Positions 31,502-39,390 of a stretch of 64,000 nt of DNA are shown one piece after another (the stretch's first letter is position 1; each line of letters begins with the position of its first letter). This DNA comes from an uncultured Clostridia bacterium (GTDB lineage: Bacteria; Bacillota; Clostridia; Christensenellales; UBA3700): NCBI GenBank assembly GCA_945872615.1, contig CAMBZZ010000003.1, positions 62,001 to 126,000 on the forward strand. Reading direction: 5' to 3'. Below the pieces are notes generated by a model that was given only the letters and a program-made list of their open reading frames with translations, did no database searches and was not told the origin of the DNA. The position numbers and the translations under genes are program-made.

Positions 31502-32098
31502 TTATGCAAAATTTACTACTATGACAGCCACGCCTTGTCTTATTTTGACGACTGCGCGCTCTTCGATTATGCGATTGCTGACGCCGATAGGGAAGTCGTT
31601 GGTCACGGTTAAGTCACGTGCCGCGTATTCGAAGCCATCCAAGTCGATTACCGCACGATCTGCCGCAAAGACGGATACCCCGCGCCCTACCATATCGTCA
31701 AACGTCACTTGCGAATTGACGACAAAGACGTCGTAACCGTTGCCCTTAAGCACCGCTTTGCAGTCTTTTTTTGCCAAGTTGGAGGCAAGTTGCACGTTGG
31801 CAAGCGTGTGGTCAAAACGTCCTCCCGTTGCCCCGTAAAGCCAAAACTCCCTATAACCCGATTCGTAGCCCTTTTGGCACGCCACCCACATATCGGTGTA
31901 GTCCTTTTTTACCTCGAGTTTGACTACTTCTCCGACCTTGGGCTCGTAGCCCAAGGAGTCGAAGTCGCCCACGACCATATCGACGGTTTGACCTTCTAGA
32001 TAATTCAATCCGCCGTCCACGGCTATGAGCAAATCGCCCGTCTCTTTGACGATATTATGATTGGGTTTTTCTCCCGCTCCTACGCAAATACATTTCAT
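31502..32098 (-). CDS. thiN: Thiamine pyrophosphokinase
   Basis: Transfers pyrophosphate from ATP to thiamine. The 198-aa protein shows the family motifs LLIAVDGGLNYL, VVGDFDSLG near residue 45, KKDYTDMWVA, and LYGATGGRFDHTLANVQLA near residue 90. ATG 32098 (MKCICVG) is selected because the -10 box is 6 bp upstream, making the mRNA leaderless; an in-frame start five codons further up would lie inside the promoter. No thiamine riboswitch is present before it. Confidence 0.93.
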   Translation of the reverse strand: MKCICVGAGEKPNHNIVKETGDLLIAVDGGLNYLEGQTVDMVVGDFDSLGYEPKVGEVVKLEVKKDYTDMWVACQKGYESGYREFWLYGATGGRFDHTLANVQLASNLAKKDCKAVLKGNGYDVFVVNSQVTFDDMVGRGVSVFAADRAVIDLDGFEYAARDLTVTNDFPIGVSNRIIEERAVVKIRQGVAVIVVNFA

Positions 32099-32104
32099 GT
32101 ATCT

Positions 32105-32133
32105 ATTATACAACGCATTCGTCTAAGTGACAA
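32105..32133 (-). promoter_or_regulatory. thiN promoter (leaderless)
   Basis: Minus-strand TTGTCA (32128-32133), 17-bp spacer, TATAAT (32105-32110), then 6 bp to the ATG. It overlaps nothing but starts just before the end of the upstream NlpC/P60 gene. Confidence 0.75.
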
Positions 32134-32134
32134 C

Positions 32135-32977
32135 CTATATCATTCTTTTGCCCACAATAAAATACGACCACCTAAGACTGCTTATAGGCTCGATGACGGC
32201 GTAGTCGCTGGCGGTGTGCAAGATATAATTGTCGCCGAGGTATATCGCAACGTGCCCCACTCTATCCAAACCGCTCAATCCCACTCTGTCCGCGTTGGTA
32301 AAAAACATCACGTCGCCTCTTGCCAATTCCGATACCGTGCGACCTTGATATACTTGCGTCCTGGTGTTGACGTCAAGCACTACCCCCGCCCCTATGTAAA
32401 AGACGTATTGGACGAGAGACGAACAGTCAAACTGCCCTTGCACGAAATTGTGATTGAGTATACCGTTGCCCCAATGGTATCTTTGCGCGCCCCACACGTA
32501 GGGATAACCCATCAATCCTTTGGCTACGTGCAACACGTCCTCAACGGCTTGATTGTTGCTCATCTGCATATATTTCAACTGAGTGTATGACGCCGACACG
32601 TAGCCATATCCCCTCTTGTATCGCACCTTATACCAACCGCCTTCGGTTGCCACGTAAGAGAGCATATCTTTGGCGTTGATACTGCCTAGAGCGGCATATC
32701 CGCTCCCCTTGCCCGACCTTACGTTCAAATTGTTGACGTTGGACATAACCATGACGTCGTATTTTATTGCGGGAGCAGGCTGTTCTTCGGGAGTTTGTTC
32801 GTTCTCTCCGTCGTTCGGCGCGTCGACGGTTTGATTATCGTCGTCCTCACCCGTTATAGGTCCGTCGCTCGGCAACTGCGTTTCTTCGTCTACTCCGCCC
32901 TTGACCGAAGTGGCACAACCGAACATGGCGACCAATATGTATATTATCGTTATTCCGACAATCAATACTCTTTTCAT
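32135..32977 (-). CDS. SH3-NlpC/P60 lipoprotein (peptidoglycan endopeptidase)
   Basis: A 280-aa exported lipoprotein with lipobox VAMFGC (Cys21), an acidic low-complexity linker (residues 28-70), a bacterial SH3 domain (NVNNLNVRSGKGSGYAALG through GYGYVSASY), and a C-terminal NlpC/P60 domain. The catalytic Cys is in FDCSSLVQYVF and the His in GHVAIYLGDN, followed by the third residue in ILHTAS. It probably cleaves stem peptides of the cell wall. AAAGGAGG gives a strong ribosome site. A single GCAAC-N5-GTTGC inverted repeat lies about 90 bp upstream. Confidence 0.92.
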   Translation of the reverse strand: MKRVLIVGITIIYILVAMFGCATSVKGGVDEETQLPSDGPITGEDDDNQTVDAPNDGENEQTPEEQPAPAIKYDVMVMSNVNNLNVRSGKGSGYAALGSINAKDMLSYVATEGGWYKVRYKRGYGYVSASYTQLKYMQMSNNQAVEDVLHVAKGLMGYPYVWGAQRYHWGNGILNHNFVQGQFDCSSLVQYVFYIGAGVVLDVNTRTQVYQGRTVSELARGDVMFFTNADRVGLSGLDRVGHVAIYLGDNYILHTASDYAVIEPISSLRWSYFIVGKRMI

Positions 32978-33244
32978 CTTTCCTCCTTTGCGAAAATTGT
33001 AGTCAAGTAAATTTTAACCCATTGCGCCCCGTCGTCGCAACACACAAATTTTGGAAATACTGTCGCAACGACCTGTTGCGGCTTCTCGTATTTTAGAATT
33101 AGTCGCTTAATTTTGGGCATAATTTACGTCTTAGAATAAACGACGTTACGCCATTCCAATGGCATTTGGCAACGGCTTGTATTATATTTAGTCCACAAGT
33201 TTAACTAACGTATTATCATTTGAATATACGACAAAAATTTTGCA
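32978..33244. other. Intergenic stretch upstream of the NlpC/P60 gene
   Basis: No gene is visible here. It holds a possible promoter for the NlpC/P60 gene (minus-strand TTGCGA at 33035-33040, 17-bp spacer, TTAAAA), the inverted repeat GCAAC-GACCT-GTTGC (33065-33079), and a short GCCATTCCAATGGC palindrome near 33151. Confidence 0.5.
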
Positions 33245-33274
33245 AAAAAAATAGCGACGCCTTTGGGCGTCGCT
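33245..33274 (-). terminator. Terminator of the DUF1508 protein gene
   Basis: 9-bp stem AGCGACGCC / GGCGTCGCT with a TTTG loop and minus-strand run of eight T. Confidence 0.9.
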
Positions 33275-33291
33275 ACGCATGTTCGACAATA

Positions 33292-34626
33292 TTACTCTTT
33301 GACTTCTTCTGCTTTTTCTACCAATTTCGCGCTGTTGCAGAACTTCTTGACAGACTCGATTGCACTTACGCAACGATCGAGAGTGTCGTAGGTCTCTCCT
33401 ACGCAGAGAATGGATTTTTGAGTGTTTCTAAGCTTATAATAATATCTGCCCGTCTTGTCTCTATCGATGATAAAGTTGTTTGCCAAGGCGTTTTTCTTGA
33501 TGTTTTCCATTGCGGACTTAGCGGCTGCTTCGGTGCTGTAAGACTCGGTCACGAGTAGCAACTCACCGTTGGATGCCCACAAGTTGGCAAGATACATATC
33601 GTCTACTTCTTCTATAGTCCACTTGCCCGTGTATCCCTTCTTAGCTACGGCAACTTCGCCCGTTGGCTCGTACTTGATGACGGTCTTGTCCTCGATTACG
33701 TCTTCCATCAAAATTGCGTTTTGAGCAAATTTCTTGACGGATTCGATAGAACTTTCGCAACTCGTCTTAGAACTATATACTTCGCCCACGCACAAAAGTC
33801 TGTTGGCGCCGCTCTTGAGTTTGTAGTAATAATTGCCCTTCTTATCGCAATGAACTTCAAACTTGCCGAGGTCCACGTTCTTTTTGATAGTTTCAATACC
33901 GTTCATTACGCCTTTGGCAGTAGAATAAGTTTCGCTGGTAAGCAAAACGGTACCGTTGTTGGCGTGAAGATATGCTACGAACTCGTCGTCGCTCTTTTGG
34001 TAAACTTGCCATTTGCCTACTGCTCCGCGTTTTGCGGCAGGCTTTTTAGCTTCGGTCTCTTTGACCGCTTCTTTCTTTTCTTTGGCAGGCTTTTCTTGAG
34101 CTGCGGCAACTTCGGTCTTTTTGACTGCCTCTTTCTTCTCTTTGGCAGGTTTCTCTTCTACGACTTCGGCTTTTGGCTCCTCTACGACCGCCTCTTCCTC
34201 TTGGGTCAAAGTCTCTTCCGCAACTTCTTCGACGGTGACTTCTTCCGCAACTTCTTCGGTCGTAGGCTCTTCTACCTCTTCTTGAGCTGCAACTTCTTCT
34301 ACCTCTTCTTGAACTGCAACTTCTTCTACCTCTTCGGCTTTTGGTTCTTCAACCACTTCGGTTGCTACCTCTTCTACCGGCTCTTCTACTGCTTCTTCGG
34401 TCTTAGCTTCCTCAACGACTTGAGGCTCCGCTACCGCTTCTTGAGCGTCGCTCTTTGCTTCGGTATGTACGTCCTCTGTCTCAACAACTTTATTGTCGTT
34501 TGCTTTCTTAGCTTTTTTCTTGCTTGCGCTGACTGCCACGAGTACGATGATAAGCAATACCACGACTGCAACTACAACGCAACATGCAATAAGATTATCT
34601 TTGATAAAATTGATCAATGCTTCCAT
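33292..34626 (-). CDS. Membrane-anchored protein with four DUF1508 (YegP-like) repeats
   Basis: A 444-aa protein with one N-terminal membrane helix (about 10-32), a long Glu/Val/Ala-rich low-complexity linker (45-200) with repeated EEV and KPAKEKKEAVK units, and two C-terminal tandem YegP-type modules. Each module has two repeats: GKWQVYQKSDDEFVAYLHA and FEVHCDKKGNYYYKLKSG in the first, GKWTIEEVDDMYLANLWAS and FIIDRDKTGRYYYKLRNT in the second. DUF1508 function is not established; a surface or stress role is usually supposed. The linker spans the wall or cytosol depending on topology. Confidence 0.85.
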   Translation of the reverse strand: MEALINFIKDNLIACCVVVAVVVLLIIVLVAVSASKKKAKKANDNKVVETEDVHTEAKSDAQEAVAEPQVVEEAKTEEAVEEPVEEVATEVVEEPKAEEVEEVAVQEEVEEVAAQEEVEEPTTEEVAEEVTVEEVAEETLTQEEEAVVEEPKAEVVEEKPAKEKKEAVKKTEVAAAQEKPAKEKKEAVKETEAKKPAAKRGAVGKWQVYQKSDDEFVAYLHANNGTVLLTSETYSTAKGVMNGIETIKKNVDLGKFEVHCDKKGNYYYKLKSGANRLLCVGEVYSSKTSCESSIESVKKFAQNAILMEDVIEDKTVIKYEPTGEVAVAKKGYTGKWTIEEVDDMYLANLWASNGELLLVTESYSTEAAAKSAMENIKKNALANNFIIDRDKTGRYYYKLRNTQKSILCVGETYDTLDRCVSAIESVKKFCNSAKLVEKAEEVKE

Positions 34627-34770
34627 TTGTCAAACCCCCACACATTTGTGTATAGCATAGCACTTTTTTTGATTTTTGGCTATTATTTTTAACCAAAATA
34701 TTAGATATTTATAAATTTTACTTGTACTATACAATTCCGACATCGTTGACGATAGTATTCAATAGCGCGA

Positions 34771-35298
34771 TCAGTCTGCCTTGTCGTCGATATTCTCCGT
34801 TGCTTTTTTGATTTCCCTTTGCCAAATCTCCAGTAATTTTTGTTCGTTCATCGCCGCATTGGCGGGACTGGTGGAAGGCATCGAAACAAGCCTATTAGTC
34901 CAATCGGGATTGTACTTTTTGGCGGTTTCGTAGCTCAATCTCCCGTTGCAAAGTACCGCCTTTATTTTACTGCCTTGCACCAGTTGAGAAATATCGGTGG
35001 CAGCTACTACCTTTACGCTACTGTCTTTGCTACCTTCTATCTCGCAACTATACACGCTGTCGTATAGCGCGATACCCGCGCCCAGCAACGCCTTAGTCTT
35101 GCCAGCGTTATCAATCTTCGTCAAGTCTTGTCCGACAATCTGCGACATTACTCTCCAAAATCTATTGCGAGGATTCATATAATAGAAACCTTGCTCCACC
35201 GACTTGACGGAAGGTACGCTACCCAATATCAATACTTTACAATCTAAGTCTATTATCGGCGAAAACGGGTGCGTCACAACTCTTACTTGCGCTTTCAT
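34771..35298 (-). CDS. DNA-deoxyinosine glycosylase (UDG superfamily family 6)
   Basis: A 175-aa hypoxanthine-DNA glycosylase-type protein that removes deaminated adenine. It has HPFSPIIDLDCKVLILGSVPSVKS at the N-terminus followed by GFYYMNPRNRFWRVM, and the C-terminal STSPANAAMN loop, in the pattern of this family. The ATG at 35298 overlaps the stop of the upstream alkylation-repair gene in an ATGA, so the genes are translationally coupled. A GTG extension 11 codons upstream is rejected. It closes a three-gene operon with FprA and AlkD. Confidence 0.85.
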   Translation of the reverse strand: MKAQVRVVTHPFSPIIDLDCKVLILGSVPSVKSVEQGFYYMNPRNRFWRVMSQIVGQDLTKIDNAGKTKALLGAGIALYDSVYSCEIEGSKDSSVKVVAATDISQLVQGSKIKAVLCNGRLSYETAKKYNPDWTNRLVSMPSTSPANAAMNEQKLLEIWQREIKKATENIDDKAD

Positions 35299-35993
35299 AC
35301 TTTCAACCCCTTGAGATATTCTTTTTGCCACGTCTCTATACGGTAGGACTCTCTAGCTTTGGATATGGCTCTATTGTGAGTGTCTTGGTCGAGCAGTTTC
35401 TTTTCCAAGATTGTTATCGTCTTATTCCACTCTTTGGCAAGTGCCGTAGCCACGAGCCAAGCTATTGCCATAGAAACGTAATAGTGTTTTGCGTCAATGC
35501 CTATTACCTCTCCCAACACCCCGTTTATATAATTATCGTCAAGGTAGTACGTCATCATCAAAACGATACCCGCGCGAGCCACGAACGGTCTGTCGTCAAA
35601 GGCAAGTCGCGATACAAAATCTCGATACGTATCGGGTTTTTTGCCTACAAACTTGCATGCGCACACAATGCTGTCACAACTCGCCCAGTTGTCAATCAAC
35701 CCGAAGTATCTCTCCAAATGCGTCATTCTTTCATCGTCTCGGAGGCGGGCGTAAGCCACCGCCAAGCCGCACACGTTGAGTTCTTCGAAACTCGTAGGAC
35801 GTGCGGTAGCAACGTACTCGTTTACTTCCTCCGCGTCTCGACTTGCAATCTCTTTAGCTAAATACTTTTGCCACGGCATTCTCACACCCAAAATCCGATA
35901 ATCGGTGGGCGTAAGTTTAGCAGAAAAAAGGCGGTATTCTTCCTCCGCCTTTTCTTCCAAAAATTGCTTAATTTTTATTTCAAGCTCTCGCAT
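35295..35993 (-). CDS. DNA alkylation repair protein, AlkD-like
   Basis: A 232-aa HEAT-repeat DNA glycosylase of the AlkD family, which excises alkylated purines such as 7-methylguanine and 3-methyladenine. Family marks are LGVRMPWQKYLAKEIA, ERYFGLIDNWASCDSI near residue 95 with the key Trp and Asp, and KHYYVSMAIAWLVATAL near 170. The start overlaps the end of fprA by 19 bp and the end overlaps the next glycosylase by 4 bp. It has no promoter of its own. The combination points to a stress-repair operon. Confidence 0.88.
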   Translation of the reverse strand: MRELEIKIKQFLEEKAEEEYRLFSAKLTPTDYRILGVRMPWQKYLAKEIASRDAEEVNEYVATARPTSFEELNVCGLAVAYARLRDDERMTHLERYFGLIDNWASCDSIVCACKFVGKKPDTYRDFVSRLAFDDRPFVARAGIVLMMTYYLDDNYINGVLGEVIGIDAKHYYVSMAIAWLVATALAKEWNKTITILEKKLLDQDTHNRAISKARESYRIETWQKEYLKGLKV

Positions 35994-37174
35994 ATTTCTT
36001 CCGCTAGTGCCTTGATAGAGTCCAAGTTATTTTCGCCAAGAGCCGCCTTAACCGATACCTTGTTGCCAAGCAAAGTGATATTTTTCATCTTTTCCAATTC
36101 CTTGGTTATCAAAGTTCCGCTAGTAGCCGACCAAGTGCCGTTTTCCACGATACCTATGGTGCGGTTTTGGAGATTGTGCGATATTATTTCTGCCAAATAT
36201 CTCTCTATCGGTGTAAATATCGCGCCGTTGTAGGTCGCCGAAGCAATGATAATATGCGAGCATCTAAAACTCTCTGCCACCAGATACGACACGTCTACGT
36301 TGGAGGCGTCATACACCTTCAAGTTGCTGGCGCCCAGGTTGTCCAACTGAGCGGCAAGCATATCCACTGCCTCGGCGGTATGTCCGTAAATCGAGCCGTA
36401 TATAAGCACGACCGCTTTGTCCTCATATTGGTAAGTGCTCCATTTAGCATACTTGTCGAGTATCTTGTCTATATCCTTTCTCCAAATAGGTCCATGGAGA
36501 GGCGCAAGCATTTTTATATCCTCACCCGTCAGTTTTGCGAGAGCGTTTTTGACTTGTACTCCGTACTTGCCCACGATATTGGTATAATATCTTCTCGACT
36601 CTTCTTGCCACTCGTCGCCCTTGTAGGCTTGGTCGGCAAAGATATTGCCGCTGAGCGCACCGAACGTGCCGAATGCGTCGGCAGAGAACAATATTCCCGT
36701 AGTCGTGTCCAAAGTCATCATAACTTCAGGCCAATGCACCATAGGCGCAAAGACAAACTTCAATTCGTGGTTGCCGATACTGAGAGTATCGTTGTCTTTG
36801 ACGATTATTCTTCTCTCCGCCCAATCGTAGCCGAAATATTCTTGTATCATCATCGCAGCCTTGTTGTTGGTGACGAGAGTGACGCTCGGGAACGTATTCA
36901 TCACGTCCTCGATGCACGCGCAATGGTCGGGCTCCATGTGGTTGACGATAAAATAATCCAAATCTCTGTCGCCAAGCGCATCCTTGACCTTTTGCAAAAA
37001 GACCTTGCCCACCGCGTCGTCCACGCTGTCGAGTAGCGCCGTCTTATCTCCCGCAATGAGATAGCTGTTGTAACTTACTCCTCTATCCAACGGATAGATG
37101 TTTTCGAACAACTTGATTCGTCTATCGCTTGCGCCTACGTAAAATATATCATTTGATATTGTTTGTTTTATCAT
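35975..37174 (-). CDS. fprA: FprA-type flavo-diiron protein (O2/NO reductase)
   Basis: Cytoplasmic A-type flavoprotein that reduces oxygen to water and/or nitric oxide to nitrous oxide. The 399-aa chain has a metallo-beta-lactamase domain with the di-iron ligands in NHMEPDHCACIED near residue 80, FAPMVHWPE near 145 and APLHGPIW near 225, then a C-terminal flavodoxin domain with the FMN loop IYGSIYGHTAEAVD and SATYNGAIF. ATG 37174 has GAGGTGG before it; an upstream GTG overlaps that site. It is first in an operon with two DNA glycosylases. Confidence 0.95.
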   Translation of the reverse strand: MIKQTISNDIFYVGASDRRIKLFENIYPLDRGVSYNSYLIAGDKTALLDSVDDAVGKVFLQKVKDALGDRDLDYFIVNHMEPDHCACIEDVMNTFPSVTLVTNNKAAMMIQEYFGYDWAERRIIVKDNDTLSIGNHELKFVFAPMVHWPEVMMTLDTTTGILFSADAFGTFGALSGNIFADQAYKGDEWQEESRRYYTNIVGKYGVQVKNALAKLTGEDIKMLAPLHGPIWRKDIDKILDKYAKWSTYQYEDKAVVLIYGSIYGHTAEAVDMLAAQLDNLGASNLKVYDASNVDVSYLVAESFRCSHIIIASATYNGAIFTPIERYLAEIISHNLQNRTIGIVENGTWSATSGTLITKELEKMKNITLLGNKVSVKAALGENNLDSIKALAEEICESLK

Positions 37175-37203
37175 AAAAACCACCTCTATTATGTTCTGCT
37201 TGT

Positions 37204-37232
37204 ATTATATATCTTTTTCGTATCAAAGTAAA
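37204..37232 (-). promoter_or_regulatory. fprA operon promoter
   Basis: Minus-strand TTTACT (37227-37232), 17-bp spacer, TATAAT (37204-37209). Confidence 0.7.
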
Positions 37233-37343
37233 ACACATTTATATTCTGCGCAAGTATATATTTTGTCAAGTCCTCCTTTTTCCGCCGTGCGCCACTCTCT
37301 CGATTATGCTGTAAGTATTCTCATACACACCTTAGCAATCAAA

Positions 37344-37510
37344 AATAACCCTCTATCCATAAGATAGACGGGCTATTCTTAGTAATGTTTTAACCAAAGG
37401 CTAAACGTGACCAATATCAACAACTTCTCCTTTGGGAGAAAATCACTTACCCTTAGGCAAATATCACGCCGCAAGACGAACGTCACAGCATTTGCCTTTA
37501 GTATGAGATA
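37344..37510 (-). ncRNA. Candidate structured RNA ending in a terminator
   Basis: Between the fprA promoter and the upstream gene is about 340 bp without a large frame. Read on the minus strand it shows a 9-bp closing helix (ACTAAAGGC near 37505 with GCCTTTGGT near 37400), inner hairpins GGCAAAT/ATTTGCC and TTCTCC/GGAGAA (loop CAAA), a GTGAC/GTCAC pairing, and then a terminator-like hairpin with TTATTTTT (37344-37376). A short frame with AAGGAG before a TTG (about 14 codons) lies inside. I do not recognise it as a known riboswitch. It could be a small RNA or an attenuator. Confidence 0.4.
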
Positions 37511-37518
37511 AACGTTTA

Positions 37519-38049
37519 TTAATTGACTTTACTTGCTATCTCGTCGAGCAATGCCTTTACGTCCCTCTCCAAGTCGGCTCGTGCTGTTTCCGCATACTCA
37601 AACTTACACGATAATCCTTGACACACTATCGTCGCCACGCTTGCGTTTTCCGTTGTCGTCAGTTTATACGTCGCTTGCAAGCCTTGATAAGTTGCCGCCG
37701 TCATTTCGTCGTCAATTACGTTGCTTAGGCTTCTTGCGTCTATAGTCAGTTTTTTGTTTTGACCTACCACAACCAATATATAGCCCGTCGCTCTTTCGTC
37801 GCTAAGCTCAAACCTCACGGGCACCGTCCCGTCGTATCCTTGCGGATAGGTGATTGCGCAAAACTCTACTATTCCGTCAAACGGCAAATTATTCGGCACG
37901 ACTTTTCCGTCAAGTTTGCCGTTCTTTTTTTGTAGTTGTTCGTAAGTCACTTGCTGTTGTTGCACGGGTTGCAATCCCCATATAAGCACCGCAACCAACA
38001 CGATAATTGCAACCGCTATCACTACTCCGATTATCGCTTTTTTCGTCAT
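37519..38049 (-). CDS. Single-pass exported protein of the XRE cassette 1
   Basis: A 176-aa protein with an N-terminal anchor (KKAIIGVVIAVAIIVLVAVLI, residues 3-23), a beta-rich outer domain with two Cys pairs of residues (FCAITY, VCQGLSCKF), and a C-terminal amphipathic helix ending DVKALLDEIASKVN. No family recognised. It shares this layout with three proteins 1.4-3 kb away. GGAGGG precedes ATG 38049. Its promoter has a GCAAC-N5-GTTGC repeat directly abutting the -35 box, the same arrangement as at the regulator gene upstream. Confidence 0.75.
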   Translation of the reverse strand: MTKKAIIGVVIAVAIIVLVAVLIWGLQPVQQQQVTYEQLQKKNGKLDGKVVPNNLPFDGIVEFCAITYPQGYDGTVPVRFELSDERATGYILVVVGQNKKLTIDARSLSNVIDDEMTAATYQGLQATYKLTTTENASVATIVCQGLSCKFEYAETARADLERDVKALLDEIASKVN

Positions 38050-38091
38050 AAGCCCTCCGTACGCGCTCTTAATCGCGTTCCTCTCAATATC

Positions 38092-38120
38092 ATTATATCG
38101 CCCCAGTTCGTCTACTTCAA
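38092..38120 (-). promoter_or_regulatory. Promoter of the cassette 1 exported protein
   Basis: Minus-strand TTGAAG (38115-38120), 17-bp spacer, TATAAT (38092-38097). The inverted repeat at 38121-38135 touches the -35 box. Confidence 0.8.
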
Positions 38121-38156
38121 GCAACGAAACGTTGCGTCTTGTCAACAAAATGTTGC
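38121..38156. promoter_or_regulatory. Paired operator-like repeats, cassette 1, downstream gene
   Basis: GCAAC-GAAAC-GTTGC (38121-38135, perfect arms) and TCAAC-AAAAT-GTTGC (38142-38156, one mismatch). Centres are 21 bp apart, two helical turns. Predicted binding site of the XRE regulator encoded at 38607-39203. Confidence 0.65.
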
Positions 38157-38158
38157 TT

Positions 38159-38623
38159 TTAGTTAGACGGCAGACACTCTTTGCCCTGTCCGTCAAAAGC
38201 GATGATTGCCGTACTGCAAGTTTTCCACGGTTTGTCGTCGTGTTTATATTCTACTACGGCGCACCAGTATCGAGTTTTGCCTTCGGTGTTTGCCACCACA
38301 TATACGTTCTCGCCAATGTCCAAGTAAAACTTTTCTACGACGTCAACCAAAGTCATATCTTCGACTTTATACGCTTGGTAATCGCTACCGTATAGTTTGA
38401 GCCTTATCTGCAATCTCGTCGTGCCGAGACAAAATTCGTTGGTTGCCTTCGCCAATATCAACCCGTTGCTTCCGCCGACGTCTACCGCTAGCACCGCCGC
38501 CATTCCGTGACTTGGTGTTGAAGGGTATTTTTCAACAAGCACGAAGCAACAAACTGCTCCCGCCAACGATAAGATTAGCACTATTGCCACAACCATCGTC
38601 GAATATTTATATTTGTCGGTCAT
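38159..38623 (-). CDS. Exported partner protein of the XRE regulator, cassette 1
   Basis: A 154-aa protein with an N-terminal membrane helix (about 9-31) and an outer beta-rich domain. It is homologous to the partner in cassette 2: both have an Asp-x-x-GSN stretch, ATN-E/K-F-x-LG, V-x-x-MTL and the near-identical block STEGKTRYWCAVVEY (here NTEGKTRYWCAVVEY). The family is not known to me. The ATG with GGAGAA lies 17 bp inside the end of the regulator gene, so the two are translationally coupled. It probably senses or modulates signals for the membrane-anchored regulator. Confidence 0.75.
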   Translation of the reverse strand: MTDKYKYSTMVVAIVLILSLAGAVCCFVLVEKYPSTPSHGMAAVLAVDVGGSNGLILAKATNEFCLGTTRLQIRLKLYGSDYQAYKVEDMTLVDVVEKFYLDIGENVYVVANTEGKTRYWCAVVEYKHDDKPWKTCSTAIIAFDGQGKECLPSN

Positions 38624-39203
38624 TACTTTTCTCCGCATCTTGTTTGCTTTTCTTGTTTTCTATGGCAGTTTCTACCAACCACACACAGGCGACTACCGCA
38701 ACAGCCGTGCACGCAATCGCTACGGATTTCATCTTATCGGCAGTAGTCAAATTGAAAGATACCGAATAGGCTACGTTGGAATTTAGTGGATTAAAAAACG
38801 GCAAAGACGCAACGACCCCAACAACTACCACCGCCGACAACACGAGCACAACGAGTACTATGAGGCTCTTTTTGACGCGTTTTTTCGGCAAACTATTCTC
38901 ACGATTATCCCGTCGTTCCTCTATGCTATCGTCTTGATTTTTCAATTCCTTGGTTTCGCCTACGATAGCACTACTCTCCATACTTACCGCGTCTTGTAGT
39001 TTTTCTACGCCTATTAATTTATTCGCGTCGACACTCAACGCCTTGCACAATCCTAAGATCCCCAAATAATCGGGCTCACAAATGCCTTTTTCCCAATTAG
39101 ACAAAGCCTGTCGCGACATGTCCAACTTCTCAGCCAACTGAGCTTGCGTCATACCGCTTTGTTTCCGCAATTCTCTTATTCTCTCTCCAAACTCGTTGTT
39201 CAT
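38607..39203 (-). CDS. Membrane-anchored XRE regulator, cassette 1
   Basis: A 198-aa one-component regulator: an N-terminal XRE helix-turn-helix (IRELRKQSGMTQAQLAEKLD, then MSRQALSNWEKG), a charged linker, and two membrane helices near the C-terminus (about 128-150 and 172-192) around a loop with YSVSFNLTTADKMKSVAIAC. The paralogue in cassette 2 shares PFF-P-S-YS-SF-T-DK-K in the same loop. MNN at 39203 is chosen to match that paralogue; ATG 39236 and GTG 39260 are possible. The leader has an 8-bp inverted repeat overlapping ATG 39236. Confidence 0.85.
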   Translation of the reverse strand: MNNEFGERIRELRKQSGMTQAQLAEKLDMSRQALSNWEKGICEPDYLGILGLCKALSVDANKLIGVEKLQDAVSMESSAIVGETKELKNQDDSIEERRDNRENSLPKKRVKKSLIVLVVLVLSAVVVVGVVASLPFFNPLNSNVAYSVSFNLTTADKMKSVAIACTAVAVVACVWLVETAIENKKSKQDAEKSNDRQI

Positions 39204-39235
39204 TTGTTCTAATACCGCACCTTCTGATTTTGTCA

Positions 39236-39274
39236 TAGACGACGATAGGTGTATTTTCACAATGCTGTCGTCTA
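39236..39274 (-). repeat. Inverted repeat in the leader of XRE regulator 1
   Basis: TAGACGAC (39236-39243) and GTCGTCTA (39267-39274), 23 bp apart. In the mRNA it would form a stem that includes the ATG at 39236, so it may control start choice, or it may be a second operator. Confidence 0.5.
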
Positions 39275-39287
39275 GGTTGACACAATA

Positions 39288-39316
39288 ATTTTATTATTAT
39301 TTCTTACTTTTTTCAA
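39288..39316 (-). promoter_or_regulatory. Promoter of XRE regulator 1
   Basis: Minus-strand TTGAAA (39311-39316), 17-bp spacer, TAAAAT (39288-39293), with the repeat 39317-39331 directly upstream of the -35 box. Confidence 0.8.
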
Positions 39317-39352
39317 GCAACAAAATGTGGCAATCGCGCAACAAATCGTTGC
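39317..39352. promoter_or_regulatory. Paired operator-like repeats at XRE regulator 1 promoter
   Basis: GCAAC-AAAAT-GTGGC (39317-39331, one mismatch) and GCAAC-AAATC-GTTGC (39338-39352, perfect). Centres 21 bp apart, same design as 38121-38156, implying autoregulation. Confidence 0.65.
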
Positions 39353-39390
39353 CTTTGCCATATTGACAAGATTAATTTACAAAATGCGAG

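Noticed and set aside
37344-37510. Assignment of the structured region to TPP, FMN, SAM, cobalamin, T-box or guanidine riboswitches
   Set aside because: None of their conserved core sequences is present, so only a generic candidate RNA is reported.
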